Assembly: GCA_003116995.1 (NCBI GenBank)
Contig: BDSL01000001.1
Location: forward strand, 496,001-560,000
Direction: 5' to 3'
DNA: 64,000 nt
DNA from: Yamagishiella unicocca
Lineage: Eukaryota > Chlorophyta > Chlorophyceae > Chlamydomonadales > Volvocaceae
A program made the translations under genes and the position numbers. Below are positions 8,879 to 20,900 of this stretch, in pieces (position 1 is the stretch's first letter; every line of letters starts with the position of its first letter). Under the pieces are notes generated by a model that was not told the origin of the DNA, made no database searches, and saw nothing but the letters and a program-made list of their open reading frames with translations.

Positions 8879-11800
8879 TGCTGCCAGACCTCGGTGCGCC
8901 GGCGGTGGCGGAGCTTTACCACTGTCTTATGAACACCATGGCATACAGCAGCTTAGGTGTACCGGTGGGCGGCTCCGACCTCAAACAGCGCCTCTCCAAG
9001 GCATTGCTCGATGTTTCGGGCACGCTCGCTTCGGTGAAGAGTGGGGCTCTCGTGCAGGTGGGGAACTACAAGATATGGAACCCTGTTACGTAGTCCAATT
9101 CATGCGGAATGGTTTCCGTGTTGCTGGTAGCCCTGGCTCTGGCAACCGCGCAAAGGATACGTAGCGCGCCGTGGATTACAACAGTTATATTGGTTGGATT
9201 GATCCCATGGCTGCTTTTGGGTGCTGGGGTTCTCTGGAAGACGTCCGGAGTATGTCAGACGCGGGGCGTTTAACAACCAAAGCCAACGGGACATGGCGGA
9301 TACGCGCCCACTAGCCGCCTTTAAATGATAAAATCAACTTTGCGGATTGTTGTGCCCATGTGTGCCAGAGGGCCCCGTGGCCCGCGTTTGGGGGCGTGTC
9401 TGCTTACATGTCTCAGACAGTCGCCACGTGCAAGGGCCCATAAAGAAGATTATGGGACATCCTCAGTGTTTGCTAGATAAACTTTACAGTCCTCAACCTG
9501 ACAACTGCAAAACCTCCCCAACGTGGACCTCAGGTTTGGATGCCAGAGCATACCCACGACGGCACAATCGTTCTCAGCTGCCAGGTGAGAGAAGGAGGGA
9601 AATCAGGGAAGTGACCCAAGCCGCCGCAGCCCCGTTAGGAAAGGTCTTTCCGACTCCGCGTGGCGAGGGGGTGAACCTGCTAGTACCGGCACTGAATAAC
9701 ATCCTGGTACATGGGCAGGGGTATGGAAAGTGAAGTACGGCGCTTGTGGTATTACACTGGCAGGCCGAACCAGTGCATCTGCTGAAGCCGAGGGTAAAGG
9801 GGGGGAAAGGCATTTTCAGTTGCTCCAGCGTGTTAGCTGAATTTCATGGCGTAGCATCGACCAGTTAAGACGTGTTCTCGTCTATAAGTGAACTGGGAGC
9901 GAACGGGTTCGTGTACACCTGGCCGAGGTTCATTTCGTGTCGGGCCGCCACACACTTGTGCGGTCGTTTGGTTGGTCAGCTCGTTGATTGGTTGCATGCA
10001 GTGTGCAGTTAAATGGGGGTCGGGTGCGGTCCAACCTACGTATGGTGTCGTGCGTTAGTGGATTGCCTGCTGCTCGGGGGGCATTGAACCAAAAAAACGC
10101 AACGGCTCGCCAGTCCCTGGGTGCTCTCACCCGTTGCGCCGCTCACCGAAGTGGCCCTGCGTGTACTTCTTTGCGCTCCGTAGGGCCTTCCGTTCGCGGT
10201 GGCCGGCGTGGGTGACCTGCTGGCGCTGTTCCGCTGCGTGTCGGTGCGCTATCGCTTCTCGACGGACGTGATGAAACCCACGCTCATGGGAGCCATCGGT
10301 CGGGTGTACTCGACTCTCGAGGTGCGCATCGGTTTGCGGGGTGGCTGCTGCTGGGTAAGGGGTGCTGACCGAGTTGCGTGTGGGGCCAAGCCTCGCGCGT
10401 TCCGATCGGGCCCTGGACGTGTTTATTACGGTCGGTATGTGAGTTTGTCTTCGATTCTGCCCGCCCATGGCCGTTCCTCGCCTTGCCTCTTGGCCTCTCG
10501 TCCTCCATCGCGCAGCCCGAAATGTCGCACAACGTACAGAAGTACGACAAGCAGGTTTACTTGCGCGTCAGCGAGGCGCAGCGGTGCCGGGTGCACTCGA
10601 CGCTCATGGTGCCCGTCTTTGGCACCGACCAGCGGGACCACCCGCTGGCTGTGTTCGAGCTGGTCCAAGGGGACCGGGACGTCACCTTCCCGGCCGTGCT
10701 GTCGCAACTCGCCAGCTCGCTGCAGGTGCGTGGGGCGCCGTGCGGCCCGTCTGCGGGGCTGAGCGCAACGGGGGTGTTTTGCATCGTGTCGGGTTGCGCG
10801 GCCGCGAGGAGGTGACTGCGCGGCACTTGCAGTCCACTTGTTGGCGGCCATTGTACAGCGGAGTATCGAGATGTGTATGGCCGGATCGGTATGTATGTGT
10901 TGGGGGGGCGGGCCGGTGCGGTATGTGGGTGCGGTCGGGTGCTTGTGCAACCCGTGGAGCTGAGACCATGCCAGCCATGGCACGCATCTCATGGCTCCTA
11001 ACACTGCCGCCTTTCGCAACTTGTGTCATTAAGCCTGTGCCTTCACCTTTCGCTCCTCCGTCTTCCTCCGTCGCTTCCCTCCCGACAGAGCGTCAACTTG
11101 TTCACAACTGATTTAGAGGTTGCGGCCAGCGCGGCGGGTCTGCGCAAGTGGCCTATGCACATTGACATGATGCCCGCGGCTGAGTATGAAGGCGCCGGCG
11201 CAGGCCGGCTGTCGCCTACCCGCGACGAGCCACGGCGGATTAGCGTCCTGCGCGTCCAGGACGTGGCTGAGGAAAAGGAACCGGCGGCATCATCGTCAAA
11301 CCTCGTTGCGACCGGTGAGTAGCCAGGGGGGCGCGGGGCAACGGACGGTGGCAACGCCGTTGCAGCCTTGCTGCGGCAGGGTTTGCTGCATCTCACGGGC
11401 GAGTTTTGCGACGGTGTACTTAGTTGATGGACTCGGATTGTGTCGACTTTCCAGTTGCCAGGACAATGCGGCGTTCTGTTGGTGCCATTTCACAAACGGC
11501 CCCGTGGGTCCTGCGTGCACTTGGTCAACGATGACATGTCCTGTTTGTTTGTACTGGTGTTGGTGCCCGAGCAGAGGAGAAGGCCTCCCCGAGCGCTTCA
11601 CGTGGAGACGAGGCGGGGAGCTGGGGAGCCAAGCGGTCTTCGCACGGCAATCTGGCACGGTACGGCATGGCTGGAATGGTGAATGCTGGGGTGCATTGAT
11701 GCGGCCACCCGCGTGGTTCTGCAGCCAGCCACAGCGGGCGCGGTGGTTGGAAGGATTTCGGCGGAGATGGCAGGCCCCAGGGTCGGGCCCAATGGTCGCC

Positions 11801-14251
11801 TATTCGTGCCGCGGGTACACACCGGCGCCTCGTTCCCACCGGCACCACCCAGGTTGTTCTTGTCTGTGGCTTCTTAATGCCTCATTGTCCGTGGGTTCAA
11901 GGCTCATATTGTCCGCGCCTCCATGGCCTCATATAGTAAACGACCTTTGGTTACCCATTGCTTGGAGGAACCAATATGCCAGGAATTGGGCGTCGGCACC
12001 GTCTGTTGCCTTGTCCCAAGGCCTCGCACAACTCTGGCTCCCTTCACCGAGCTGCCACGACCCTAAGCCTCGCTGTTTGGCGGCGCTCGCACACTGCCAC
12101 AGGCTGTCGGCGGGAACTCCCGCGGCGCAGCCCTACGTGCAAGGCAACTTCGGTGTCGCACCATTGTCAAGCAGCCCACAGTTTGGCGGTCAGCTGTCGT
12201 CAGCAACCGCAGTGCTGCCCACGACGGCAGCGCCGCCGCCTGCCGCGAGGATTTCAGGGGCTGGGGGAGGGACTGGGCCTGGAAGTGCCTTCCCTGGAGT
12301 CAAGTTAGAAGCCCCAGGCAGCGCGACGGGCAACCCACAGGAGGGTGGGAATGAGAGCGCGGGCGGCCAGCGGGCGGCTGGAGCCCCGCCTATGGATGCC
12401 AACAATGCCCAGCAGCTTGTGTCGTGGCTGACACAGCACACCGCCAGCGGCAACACTGCTCTTGGGCAGCTGCGCGCGCTGCTGGAGCAACAGCAGCAGC
12501 AGCAGCGCAAGGTGGAGCAGGCAGTGGCGGCCGCTGCGGAATCCGGGCCGCAACAAGCGGTACAGCAGCAGCAGCCGCAGCCCATGGACTCCCAGGCGTC
12601 AGCCCCGTCCGCCAGTATCGCTGCGCCGCGTAACCTTTCCGCGTCCCCACCAGCGGTTGCGTTACTGCAGCAGTCTTCCTTCGACCCCAGTGCCGCCGCC
12701 GCTGCCGCTGCGATGGCAGCTGTTATGACCGAAAAGCAGGCCAAGCTGTCGCGGACCAGTTCGGTGCTGCGCACCCTTGCCAGCGCTGCTGATGCGGACG
12801 ACGGCGACGGCGAGGACATCAGCAGCGGCGGCGAGGACGACGACTCCGACGATGAGCGCGGCGGCGGCAACCGTAACAACAACCGCGTGGGCGGCGGCGC
12901 AGGCAAGCGGTTGCGATTTGAAGACCTGCAAGCGCAATTTGGACTTGGCCTCAAGGAGGCAGCCAACAACCTGGGAATCTGTGCGACCACACTCAAGCGG
13001 GCGTGCAGGCGGCACGGAATAAAGCGTTGGCCCCGCCGACAGATCGCGAAGCTCAGCAAGGCGCTCAACCAGATGGGCTACAGCGGCGCGCCGCCCCCCG
13101 GGCTAGTGCAGAACGCGGTCGTATCCGGCGGCCCGACGACGTCGCAAGCGCCCGCCAAGCCCAAGCCCGTTAAGAAGCCGGACCCGGCGGCGCTGCAGCA
13201 GGCCACCCAGCTGCTCTTCCAGCAGCAGCTTGGCGCGGCAGCAGCAGCGGCGGCGGCGGGTGGCGGTGGCCTCTTCCCCAGCATGGGCGGTGCCGGCATG
13301 ATGATGGGCGGGCAGCTCCAGGGGATGCCGCAGGGGATGCATGGGATGTACGCGGTGGGCGGGCAGCAGGGGCAGCAGCAGCAGCCGCAGGGGATGTTCC
13401 CGGGGAACCAATTCATGGGCCACATGATGATGGCACAGCATGCAGGGAGCGCCCCCGGCGCACCGGGCGGTGCCTTAGGCCAGGGGCCTCAAGTGCTGCT
13501 GGGAGGTATGGGCGGGGGCCTCAGCGCCGCCATGCAAATGCAGGGCATGGGCTCCATGCAGATGCAGGGCAGCGCCATGGGAGCCATGCAGGCGGCGGCG
13601 CTGGGTTTGCAGATGCAGAACGCCGGTGGCATGCAGATGCAGGGCGGGGGCGCCTCTGGGATACAGATGCACGGGGCTGCCGGGATGCTGCACCCCGTGC
13701 TGGCCGCCGGCGGCTTCAACATGCACCACCTGCAGCAGCACCACATGCAGCAGCTCCAGGCGCAGCAGCAGAACGTGATGCAGCAGCAGGCGCAGCAGCA
13801 CCACCAGCAACAACAACAACAGCAGCAGCAGCAGAGCTCGATGCATCAACAAGCGCAGCACCACCAGCACCATCAGCAACCCGTTGCGGGGGCACTGCAC
13901 CACCTTGGTAGCGCCGACACGGGGGGATGGTTGGCCCAGGCGTCCGGGTCCGGCGTCCTGCCGGCGTCCATGTGCCCCAGTGTTGCTGCTGCTGCCGCGA
14001 TGGACATGAGCGCTCCTCTCGCCATCTCTTGTGAGGACGCACAGTCGCCGTTCAGCGGGCTGGGCATGTCGCCGGGCATGAGCGGCGCCGCCGGTGAGCT
14101 GTGCGGGCTGTCAGATATACCCGAGGATTTCATCCACAACCTCAACAGCGGCGGCGGTGGGCCAAGCCAGCTTGGGCAGCTGCTCAAGGGCGGTAACCAT
14201 AGCGGCATGGAGCTGATGGACTTGCTGGGGGACGACATAGCGGCGCGGTAG
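8879..14251 (+). CDS. NIT2: NLP-type RWP-RK transcription factor, probable NIT2
   Basis: NIT2 is the algal regulator of nitrate assimilation genes; land-plant relatives are NIN-like proteins. Exons supported: 8879-9057 (KQRLSKALLDVSGTLASVKS, the NLP N-terminal start motif), 10184-10321 (GLPFAVAGVGDLLALFRC), 10516-10725 (STLMVPVFGTD, LAVFELVQGD; GAF-like region), 11089-11314 (SVNLFTTDLEVAASA), 11462 to about 11550 (QCGVLLVPFHKRP), and 12131-14251. The phases agree wherever both edges are clear. The last exon carries the DNA-binding RWP-RK domain at about 12905-13065 (KRLRFEDLQAQFGLGLKEAA ... RRHGIKRWPRRQIAKL), flanked by Gln-, Gly- and Met-rich activation-type tracts, with the stop TAG at 14249-14251. 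The true start codon lies in an upstream exon I cannot place. The NLP segment with a W-x-P motif expected between the first two exons was not found. NIT2 is inferred because volvocine algae are known for one NLP of this form. Confidence 0.8.
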
Positions 14252-14706
14252 GTGGGCTGAAGGGCGGTGTGACGCGGAGCTTGGGGAAGTGGCCCGTCCT
14301 GGTCTTGATCCGCAAAGCGGGCAATTTCTAATGGTTGCGCGGACGCGGACGGTGTATGGGGTAGGGTGGAGCGAGGCCGGAAGAGAGCCTGGGAGCCTGG
14401 ATGGTGCCCCGACGACCCGGGCCGCAAGGTGTATCAGACGGAGGCGGTGCGCGAGCAGCAGTGTGTGGGGCTGCTGTCCGCGGCCTCTTGCGTGGATGCG
14501 AAGGAATGGGGCATGGTGTTCTTGCGTCCGGGCCTGACAGATTGGGGACCGCTTATGTATGCTGATACTGTTCGTTGTTCGGGAATAAGGATGACCTACG
14601 GGGCCGGCATTCGAGGGGCACCAAAACATACAGTGCTTCCGCACGCTACGCCACCCTGTATGACAGCCCATGCGAGGAACGGTTTGCCGGAGAGGTCGCT
14701 TTGCTC

Positions 14707-14711
14707 TGTAA
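14707..14711 (+). terminator. TGTAA polyadenylation signal, NIT2 gene
   Basis: The first clear plus-strand TGTAA after the NIT2 stop lies about 455 bases downstream, a normal 3' UTR length for these algae. Confidence 0.5.
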
Positions 14712-17700
14712 GCTATGCACCATGTGCTATGTTTGAGGAGTTGTGTCGGTCGGAGTAGTACTGCTTGTTGGGACAAGTGACGGGCTTCGCAAGGCGGGGC
14801 GGGGCGCCAGGGCGGCCGCGAGGCTCAAGGGGTATCAGCCATGCATGAGAAGCGGCCATCGGGATGTCGCGGCGTTTGGCCGGGGTGAAAGAAACACGGC
14901 CCTAATAGCATGCTTCAACAGCACCTATCCATGCACTCTTCTTGAGGCTTCTCTCTATGGCGGTGTGGTTACTGTCACCAGCGTGGTGGGATGTGCCGGG
15001 CGCCATGCGGGTGCGCGTGGAAGAGGCCTTTGATCGGGGAGCGTGCGAGGCTGCTGCCCGGGAACAACAGCAGCAGGGAAGCGAGTGTGACCGAAGCACC
15101 GAACGATTCGGCGGCCGGGTCAGCGCGTGGGTGCGTTGCGTCAGGGTTCTGGAACCGTAGGTGCGGTTCACTTGCTGCGGTCTTGGTTCTGCATCAGGAG
15201 CACGCGGCCGCTGACTTCCATCGGGCTTTGCGGAGGCCTCCGAGGTGTGTGGTGGACATGTGGCACGTGCTTCCGCCCCGCCGTCGAGGTACATGGCAGC
15301 ATCGTGCATCGGTCGGGATGGAGGCAGGGGGGAGGGTTGAACACGTACCGTCTCTTCTCTTGGGGTCAGGGCAATGGATTGGGATGAGGAAGAGGGGCGT
15401 CAGCTCTGCCCTCCGGGCACTGTGCATGTATGAAAGAAGATCATCATTCTAATTATTAACACGCGCTTGTGCTTTGTTTTTGTTCGCTCCATTCTCCTGA
15501 AGATGGGTGCTGGCATTCCCAGAGGCGCGTGCTTGCGGAGTCGCCATATTTTAATGTACTATCAGTCGCCTGGATTAGGCGGGAGGATGCTCCACTCGCA
15601 TTGCCCTTTAGGGCTCGGCTGCAGTGGTAGAGTGCGTGGTGACAAGTGCGCGACCTCGTATCCATCACGGACACTCGGATGCATATTGAGTCTTGATGCC
15701 AACTGCCAACAGATTGGAGAGGATCAGGGTTGGACAGGTTGGTCGACGCAAAGACGCTGGTCACTGTCATGCTGGAGGTCCAGCCAATCAAACGGTGGAG
15801 CGATGGGGAGGAATCCAGTGCGTCGCCGAGGGCTGGTGGGCGGTGAGTGATCCTGGTGCGTAGCAGCGCAACTCATGAGGCGGCCTCGCATGACCTGCGG
15901 CGGGCGGTCGTGCACTATACCGTATGCAACAGGCCTCACCGTCGTAACCCCATTAAAAAGGCTGGGCCGACGTTTAGGCTCGCGTAACTGGCAACATCTA
16001 GCCACACGCGTTTTGCGTCTGCCGGGTGTGTCAGTCTGTTTGTGGTTTACCGTATTGCTATGTATACTGTTACGCTATGGCGACACGCCATCACATCTCG
16101 CTGTGTATGGGCCTTAGTGTCTCCGGAGCCCCCATCTAAGCCCGGTCGTCTCGGTCCAGGCGCTGTGTTAGTAAACCCGAATATTACGCACATGGGCTCC
16201 CAAGGCTCCATCCTTTGCATGTGATGCACTGTCGATTGCCGGGGCTGGCAGGTTTGGCCCCACAGTTGCATGCTGTTTGCTCCATTCCCTGAAGCGTTCG
16301 ATGGCAACCGGGAAAATGCGGACATGCGCTTCGCATGGATCAAGGACGGGGTTGAGCTGCAGCTGGGTACGCAGCTGGCTTAATGAAGTCCAGAATGCTG
16401 GGGGTACGACGCGACACAGCAGTGAACTACCAAGGCGGGGTAATCAGGCTGGCGAGGGGGACGCGGCAGTTTGTCATGCCCCTTCACCGCACAACTCCAG
16501 CTAATGCTGCCTGCGAGGGGGACGAGAAGCCATTCAGGGTCCTTCGTGCCCTGCCAGCACGGGACACAGCAAATGGTACGTAGATGCGGCTGGGTAGGTC
16601 GACATCTGGGGCCACTGCATGTTATGCATGTTAACACTCGGAAAACCTCAAGTAATGAAGGGGCCAGCTTGGCGCGACATGAGCCATGCTTAGTACGCTC
16701 GTACCCACAGCGTGACGCGGAAGACGAACGTCTGGCCGTTCTGCTCCCCTGTAACTTTCGCATTCAGGCCGTGCCGGCGTTATGCCGCCTTCTGCCTGCA
16801 CCGTGTCGTGGCGCAATGCGAAGACCTACGCCTGCTAGCAATGGCGCTGAAAACGGTGTACTGCATGTTACTAATAGTCGTAGTGCGGCGGGTTGGCTCT
16901 GCGAACAGCGACTACTTGCTGCCGGTGGCCTTCATGAAGCGATATAACGAACTGATGGAAAAGACGTGGTGAATGTCCAATAGCCCGAGCAGCTCCAGTC
17001 CGGAGCCTGACGTTGACGATGCGCGTGGCGTCCAATCACATTTACGCAGGGCAGGCAACATGGCACCTATATCCGGTGCGATTTGCGTGCCTGGCTACAA
17101 CAGGCGACTGGCCCTGGCTGGCCTCGCTGGCCTGCAGGGGTTGGCCCACCGCATACAGCCAGGTGCAGCGAGCACCATTTAGCAGCTGCACAATAACCAT
17201 TCCATTGAACAGGCAAGAAACCCTTGATACTTGCTGCTCAGTACAAGCCACAAGCCGTAATTCCCGATCGACTTCTACCCGCTTTCAACCTGGGACGAGC
17301 ATGCCGAAATTGAGGACCCACGGGGTACGGCTTGGCCCCGTTTTTGCACCTTGGCGAGAGGAAATTGATCATTTTAATAATTACCTGTAAGCATACGAAC
17401 AGAAACTGGCGAGCGGCGGCGTACGACGCCTTCGCCCTCTGACTTCCTGTGCGGTGAGCAGTTCTTCTGATTTCCCATCCTACCTACGATGCATACTGCA
17501 AATCCCTAAAGCTTGCAGCTGTACTTCTCGCCAGGTTGCTGGAGCCTTTGAACACTACACTTTTATAGACCCTTAGAGCATTAACATGAGCAGGCATTGC
17601 TGCAGCTGCGGCGAAAGTATCTAGCATAATCCCGATACATTGAGCTCCTCTGTGCGTTCTTCTCGTGCTGCGGAGTGTTGGGGAATATCTGAGGAGCGCG

Positions 17701-17952
17701 CGTGGCAGCTGCTGCATTCTCCCATTTTCCTAGGTTTACCAGCCCAATAGTATTGAGTAGTTGAGGGTCTGCTGGCGCTGCTGGCAGGCTCTTCTTGCTG
17801 ACGGCATGTACAACGCTGGCAAGCACCGAACTAGGCCGTCTACGTGAGCGATGGGCGGCTCCTGATGACTTATATGGCCTAACGTAAGGCATCAAGCAGT
17901 CTGTTAGCGGGCGGGCTTTGCCGCTGGTGTGGGCCTGTTCACTCAACAGTCA
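14712..17952. other. 3.2-kb intergenic stretch, no gene recognised
   Basis: Short open frames exist on both strands but none shows a family motif or consistent splicing. Two small plus-strand pieces look mildly coding-like: about 16270-16380 (FPEAFDGNRENADMRFAW) and 16900-16972 (LPVAFMKRYNELMEKTW). I cannot connect them to any gene; they may be retroelement debris. The promoter of the ankyrin gene should lie at the right end. Confidence 0.4.
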
Positions 17953-20900
17953 ATGAGCCGCGCGTGTGGGCGCTCGCTACTGGACGCCGTCCGCAACAAC
18001 TCAGTGGAGGCATTCCAGGAAATCCTAGCAGCTGGCAGCGACAGGATAAATGAATGTGACAACCAGGTAGGCTTCTCGTCATCGCTGGACCGTAGCCTCC
18101 CTCGACAGAAGCAGTAAAGCACGTTTGCGTCTGTTACTCGTGGCTTTTGTTTACTTATGGGCTGTAACTGCCGCTGCTGCGAGCGCGCCGGGTTACACTG
18201 CCCCTCTTGCTCGAATCCTACCCGCTGTCCTTGGTGTGCCCCCTGGCCGGAAGTGCGCACGCCTTCCCCCGCAGATAAAAACCCCATGGGCGCGATCCTC
18301 GTCTTTACCCTTACCACCTGCTCTCAACATGTCGGCCTAGGGTGTGCGGTTTCCACCCCAACTCCATCCCTGCGCTCCCCTTTGGCCCCAACTCCATCCC
18401 TGCGCTCTCCATTGGCCCCCACAGCACAACACACCGCTTATCCTCGCGGCATCCAAGGGCAGCGTCACACTCGTGAGGCTGCTGCTGGGGGCCGGCGCCG
18501 ACGCCAGCTGCCAAAACTCATCCGGGCACACAGCGCTCACTCGGGCCTGCGCCGCGGGCAAGGCTGACGTCGTGCAGCTGCTGCTGCAGGCGCCAAACAG
18601 CCCCGCGCACCTTCACCTCTGCGACAACCACGGCAACACCGCCTTGCTTTGGTGCGCTCGCACTGGTAACTCGCAGCTCTGCCGGTTGCTGATTGACGCG
18701 GGCGCCAACGTCAACCAGGCCGACAGCAGCGGCCGCACGCCCATCTTTCACGCCTGCGTGGCCGGCTCCGTGGCTGTGGCAGAGCAGCTCATCAACGCCG
18801 GGGCTGACCTGGCGATCCGCGACTCGGCCGGCAAGTGCGCCATCGACTACGTACAGAACCCCGACATGCGCTCGTTGCTGATCAGCTCGGGCTCCTGTCA
18901 TGAGGGCAGCCGCCGCGGCAGCTTCAACACCATGGGCAGCCTAAATCCCACATCCTCCGGCGTCACGGCCATCACCGCCTCGCTGGCCAGCCCCCCCGCG
19001 CCTCCGGGCGCTGCACCCGCGGGCATGACGTCCGGCCAGTCGCCGCCGCTGGCGCTGCGCCACCGCATCAACAGCTCGCGGCCGTCGCAGGCCTACCACG
19101 CGCTGACGGCGGCGGTGCAGGCCGGCAACGAGCCCTCGGTGACGGCCATGCTCGCCGCCCCCGGCGCCGCGGAGCTGCTGGCGCAGCGCGACATGCTTCA
19201 CAACGGGGTGCTGCACGTGGCGGCGTCACGTGGCGTGCTGCCGATCATGGCCAAGCTGTTGGAGCTGGCGCGGCAGCAGCACACCGACATAGACGAGCCC
19301 AACATAGACGGACACACGCCGCTGTACCTGGCCTGCCGCGGCGGCCACCGCGCGGTGGTGCAGGCGCTGCTGGGCTCGGGCGCTTCTCCGAACGTCCCCT
19401 CGCGCGAGGCATCTACCCCCTTACACGCCTGCGCTGCGGGCGGGCACGGCGACATCGTGCGGCTGCTGCTGGACCGGGGGGCGAACCTCAATGCCTCCGA
19501 CTCGCACGCGAACACGCCGCTGCTGCGCGCCGCGGAGCTGGGCCATTCCAACGTGTGTTCCATCCTGCTGCGCCAGGGCGCCAGCATCAACCACCGCCGC
19601 CGCGACGGCAGCACCGCGCTGCTGATGGCGGTGCGCGGCGGCCGAGTGGGCGTCGTGCAGCTGCTGCTGGCTGCGGGAGCCAACCCCAACATCTCCGACA
19701 ATGACGGGGAGACGCCGCTCATAGAGGTGAGGACCGAGGGGGGCAGGCAGCCGGGAGGGCGAACAGGGGGGGCAGGGCTTGGCGGGTCTGCCGGAGCTGG
19801 TGGGGCGGAGCCGGGGAGCCGGGGCCTCTTGGCGACTGCCAGGAAGTCGAAACGGCGCCGCGCAGGGTGCACGTGAGGGTATACCAGGGTGGGGCCAGGG
19901 CGCAGAAACGGTCCGGTAGGTGCATTCGGAGCGCCCTGTGCCCCGGGGTAGTCCCAGCCGCATGGCCCCATCGCGCCGCTGGATCTCCTCAGAGCCGGTC
20001 TCTCTCGCCTGGGTGCTATGGGCTTCTTGCTTGGAGGGGGGTGCGTCGCTAGCCGGGCGGCGGAGGGCAGGCATCCTCGCCTGACATGACCGTAGGGACC
20101 CATGCGTCTTTAGGAGTGGCCACCACTCCGCAGAGGACCACGGGCCCCGAACCCTGGTGCGATTACCGCTGTGGCTGCTTCCCGCAGAACCCCCTCCGGC
20201 CAGCCGGTCCATCCCCCACATCGGCAGCACCACCAGCGCCTCCCTCCTCACCGCACCCACACTCGGCCCCTCAAAACTCCCGCAGGCTGCCACGGCAGGC
20301 GCGGCGAGCGTCGTGCAGACGCTGGTGTCTCACGGCGTGGACGTGCAGGCTTGCAACCACATCGGCGAGACGGCCCTCATGCGCGCGTCCGTGCACAGCG
20401 ACCCAGCCATCGTGGACGAGCTGATCGCCATGGGGGCGCGCCTGGACTCGGCGGACCGCGAGCTGGGCTTCACGGCCCTCATGTACGCGGCGAGCCAGGT
20501 GCGGCGGGGCGGCGTCGGGAGGGGTATGAGAGGAAACCCGTGGATCGGAGGGGGATATCAGATAATTCGCGAATCCACGGCCGACAAGGGATATCAGATA
20601 ATTCGCGAATCCACGGCCGACAAACCAAGGGCAAGGAAGGTGGTGGTCCAGGGGGGGGTTGTGCTGCGGCGGAGTTGCGACGACGGATCAAATGGCAGCG
20701 AAAGGGAGGCATGACGATTGCGTGGTGCTCGGCGGTAATGTAACTGCGTGTAGGGTGCAAGGCGTCCCCTTGTGTTAAGGAGAGCCAGGGCTACGTGCTT
20801 TTCTGAGCTGGAGTCGTTAGGAAAAGGAATGGTGGCCAGCGAAGGGCAGTGCCATCACGGGACGCAGGATGCGATTCGTTGGTGTACTCGTTAGGGATAC

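Noticed and set aside
12190..13068. 292-codon minus-strand open frame opposite the NIT2 last exon
   Set aside because: It is the antisense shadow of the Gln/Ala/Gly-rich exon; CAG and GCC repeats read as Leu/Cys/Ala runs. No family motif is present.
15600..15670. tRNA-like A-box string (GCAGTGGTAGAGTG)
   Set aside because: No matching B box or cloverleaf could be drawn.
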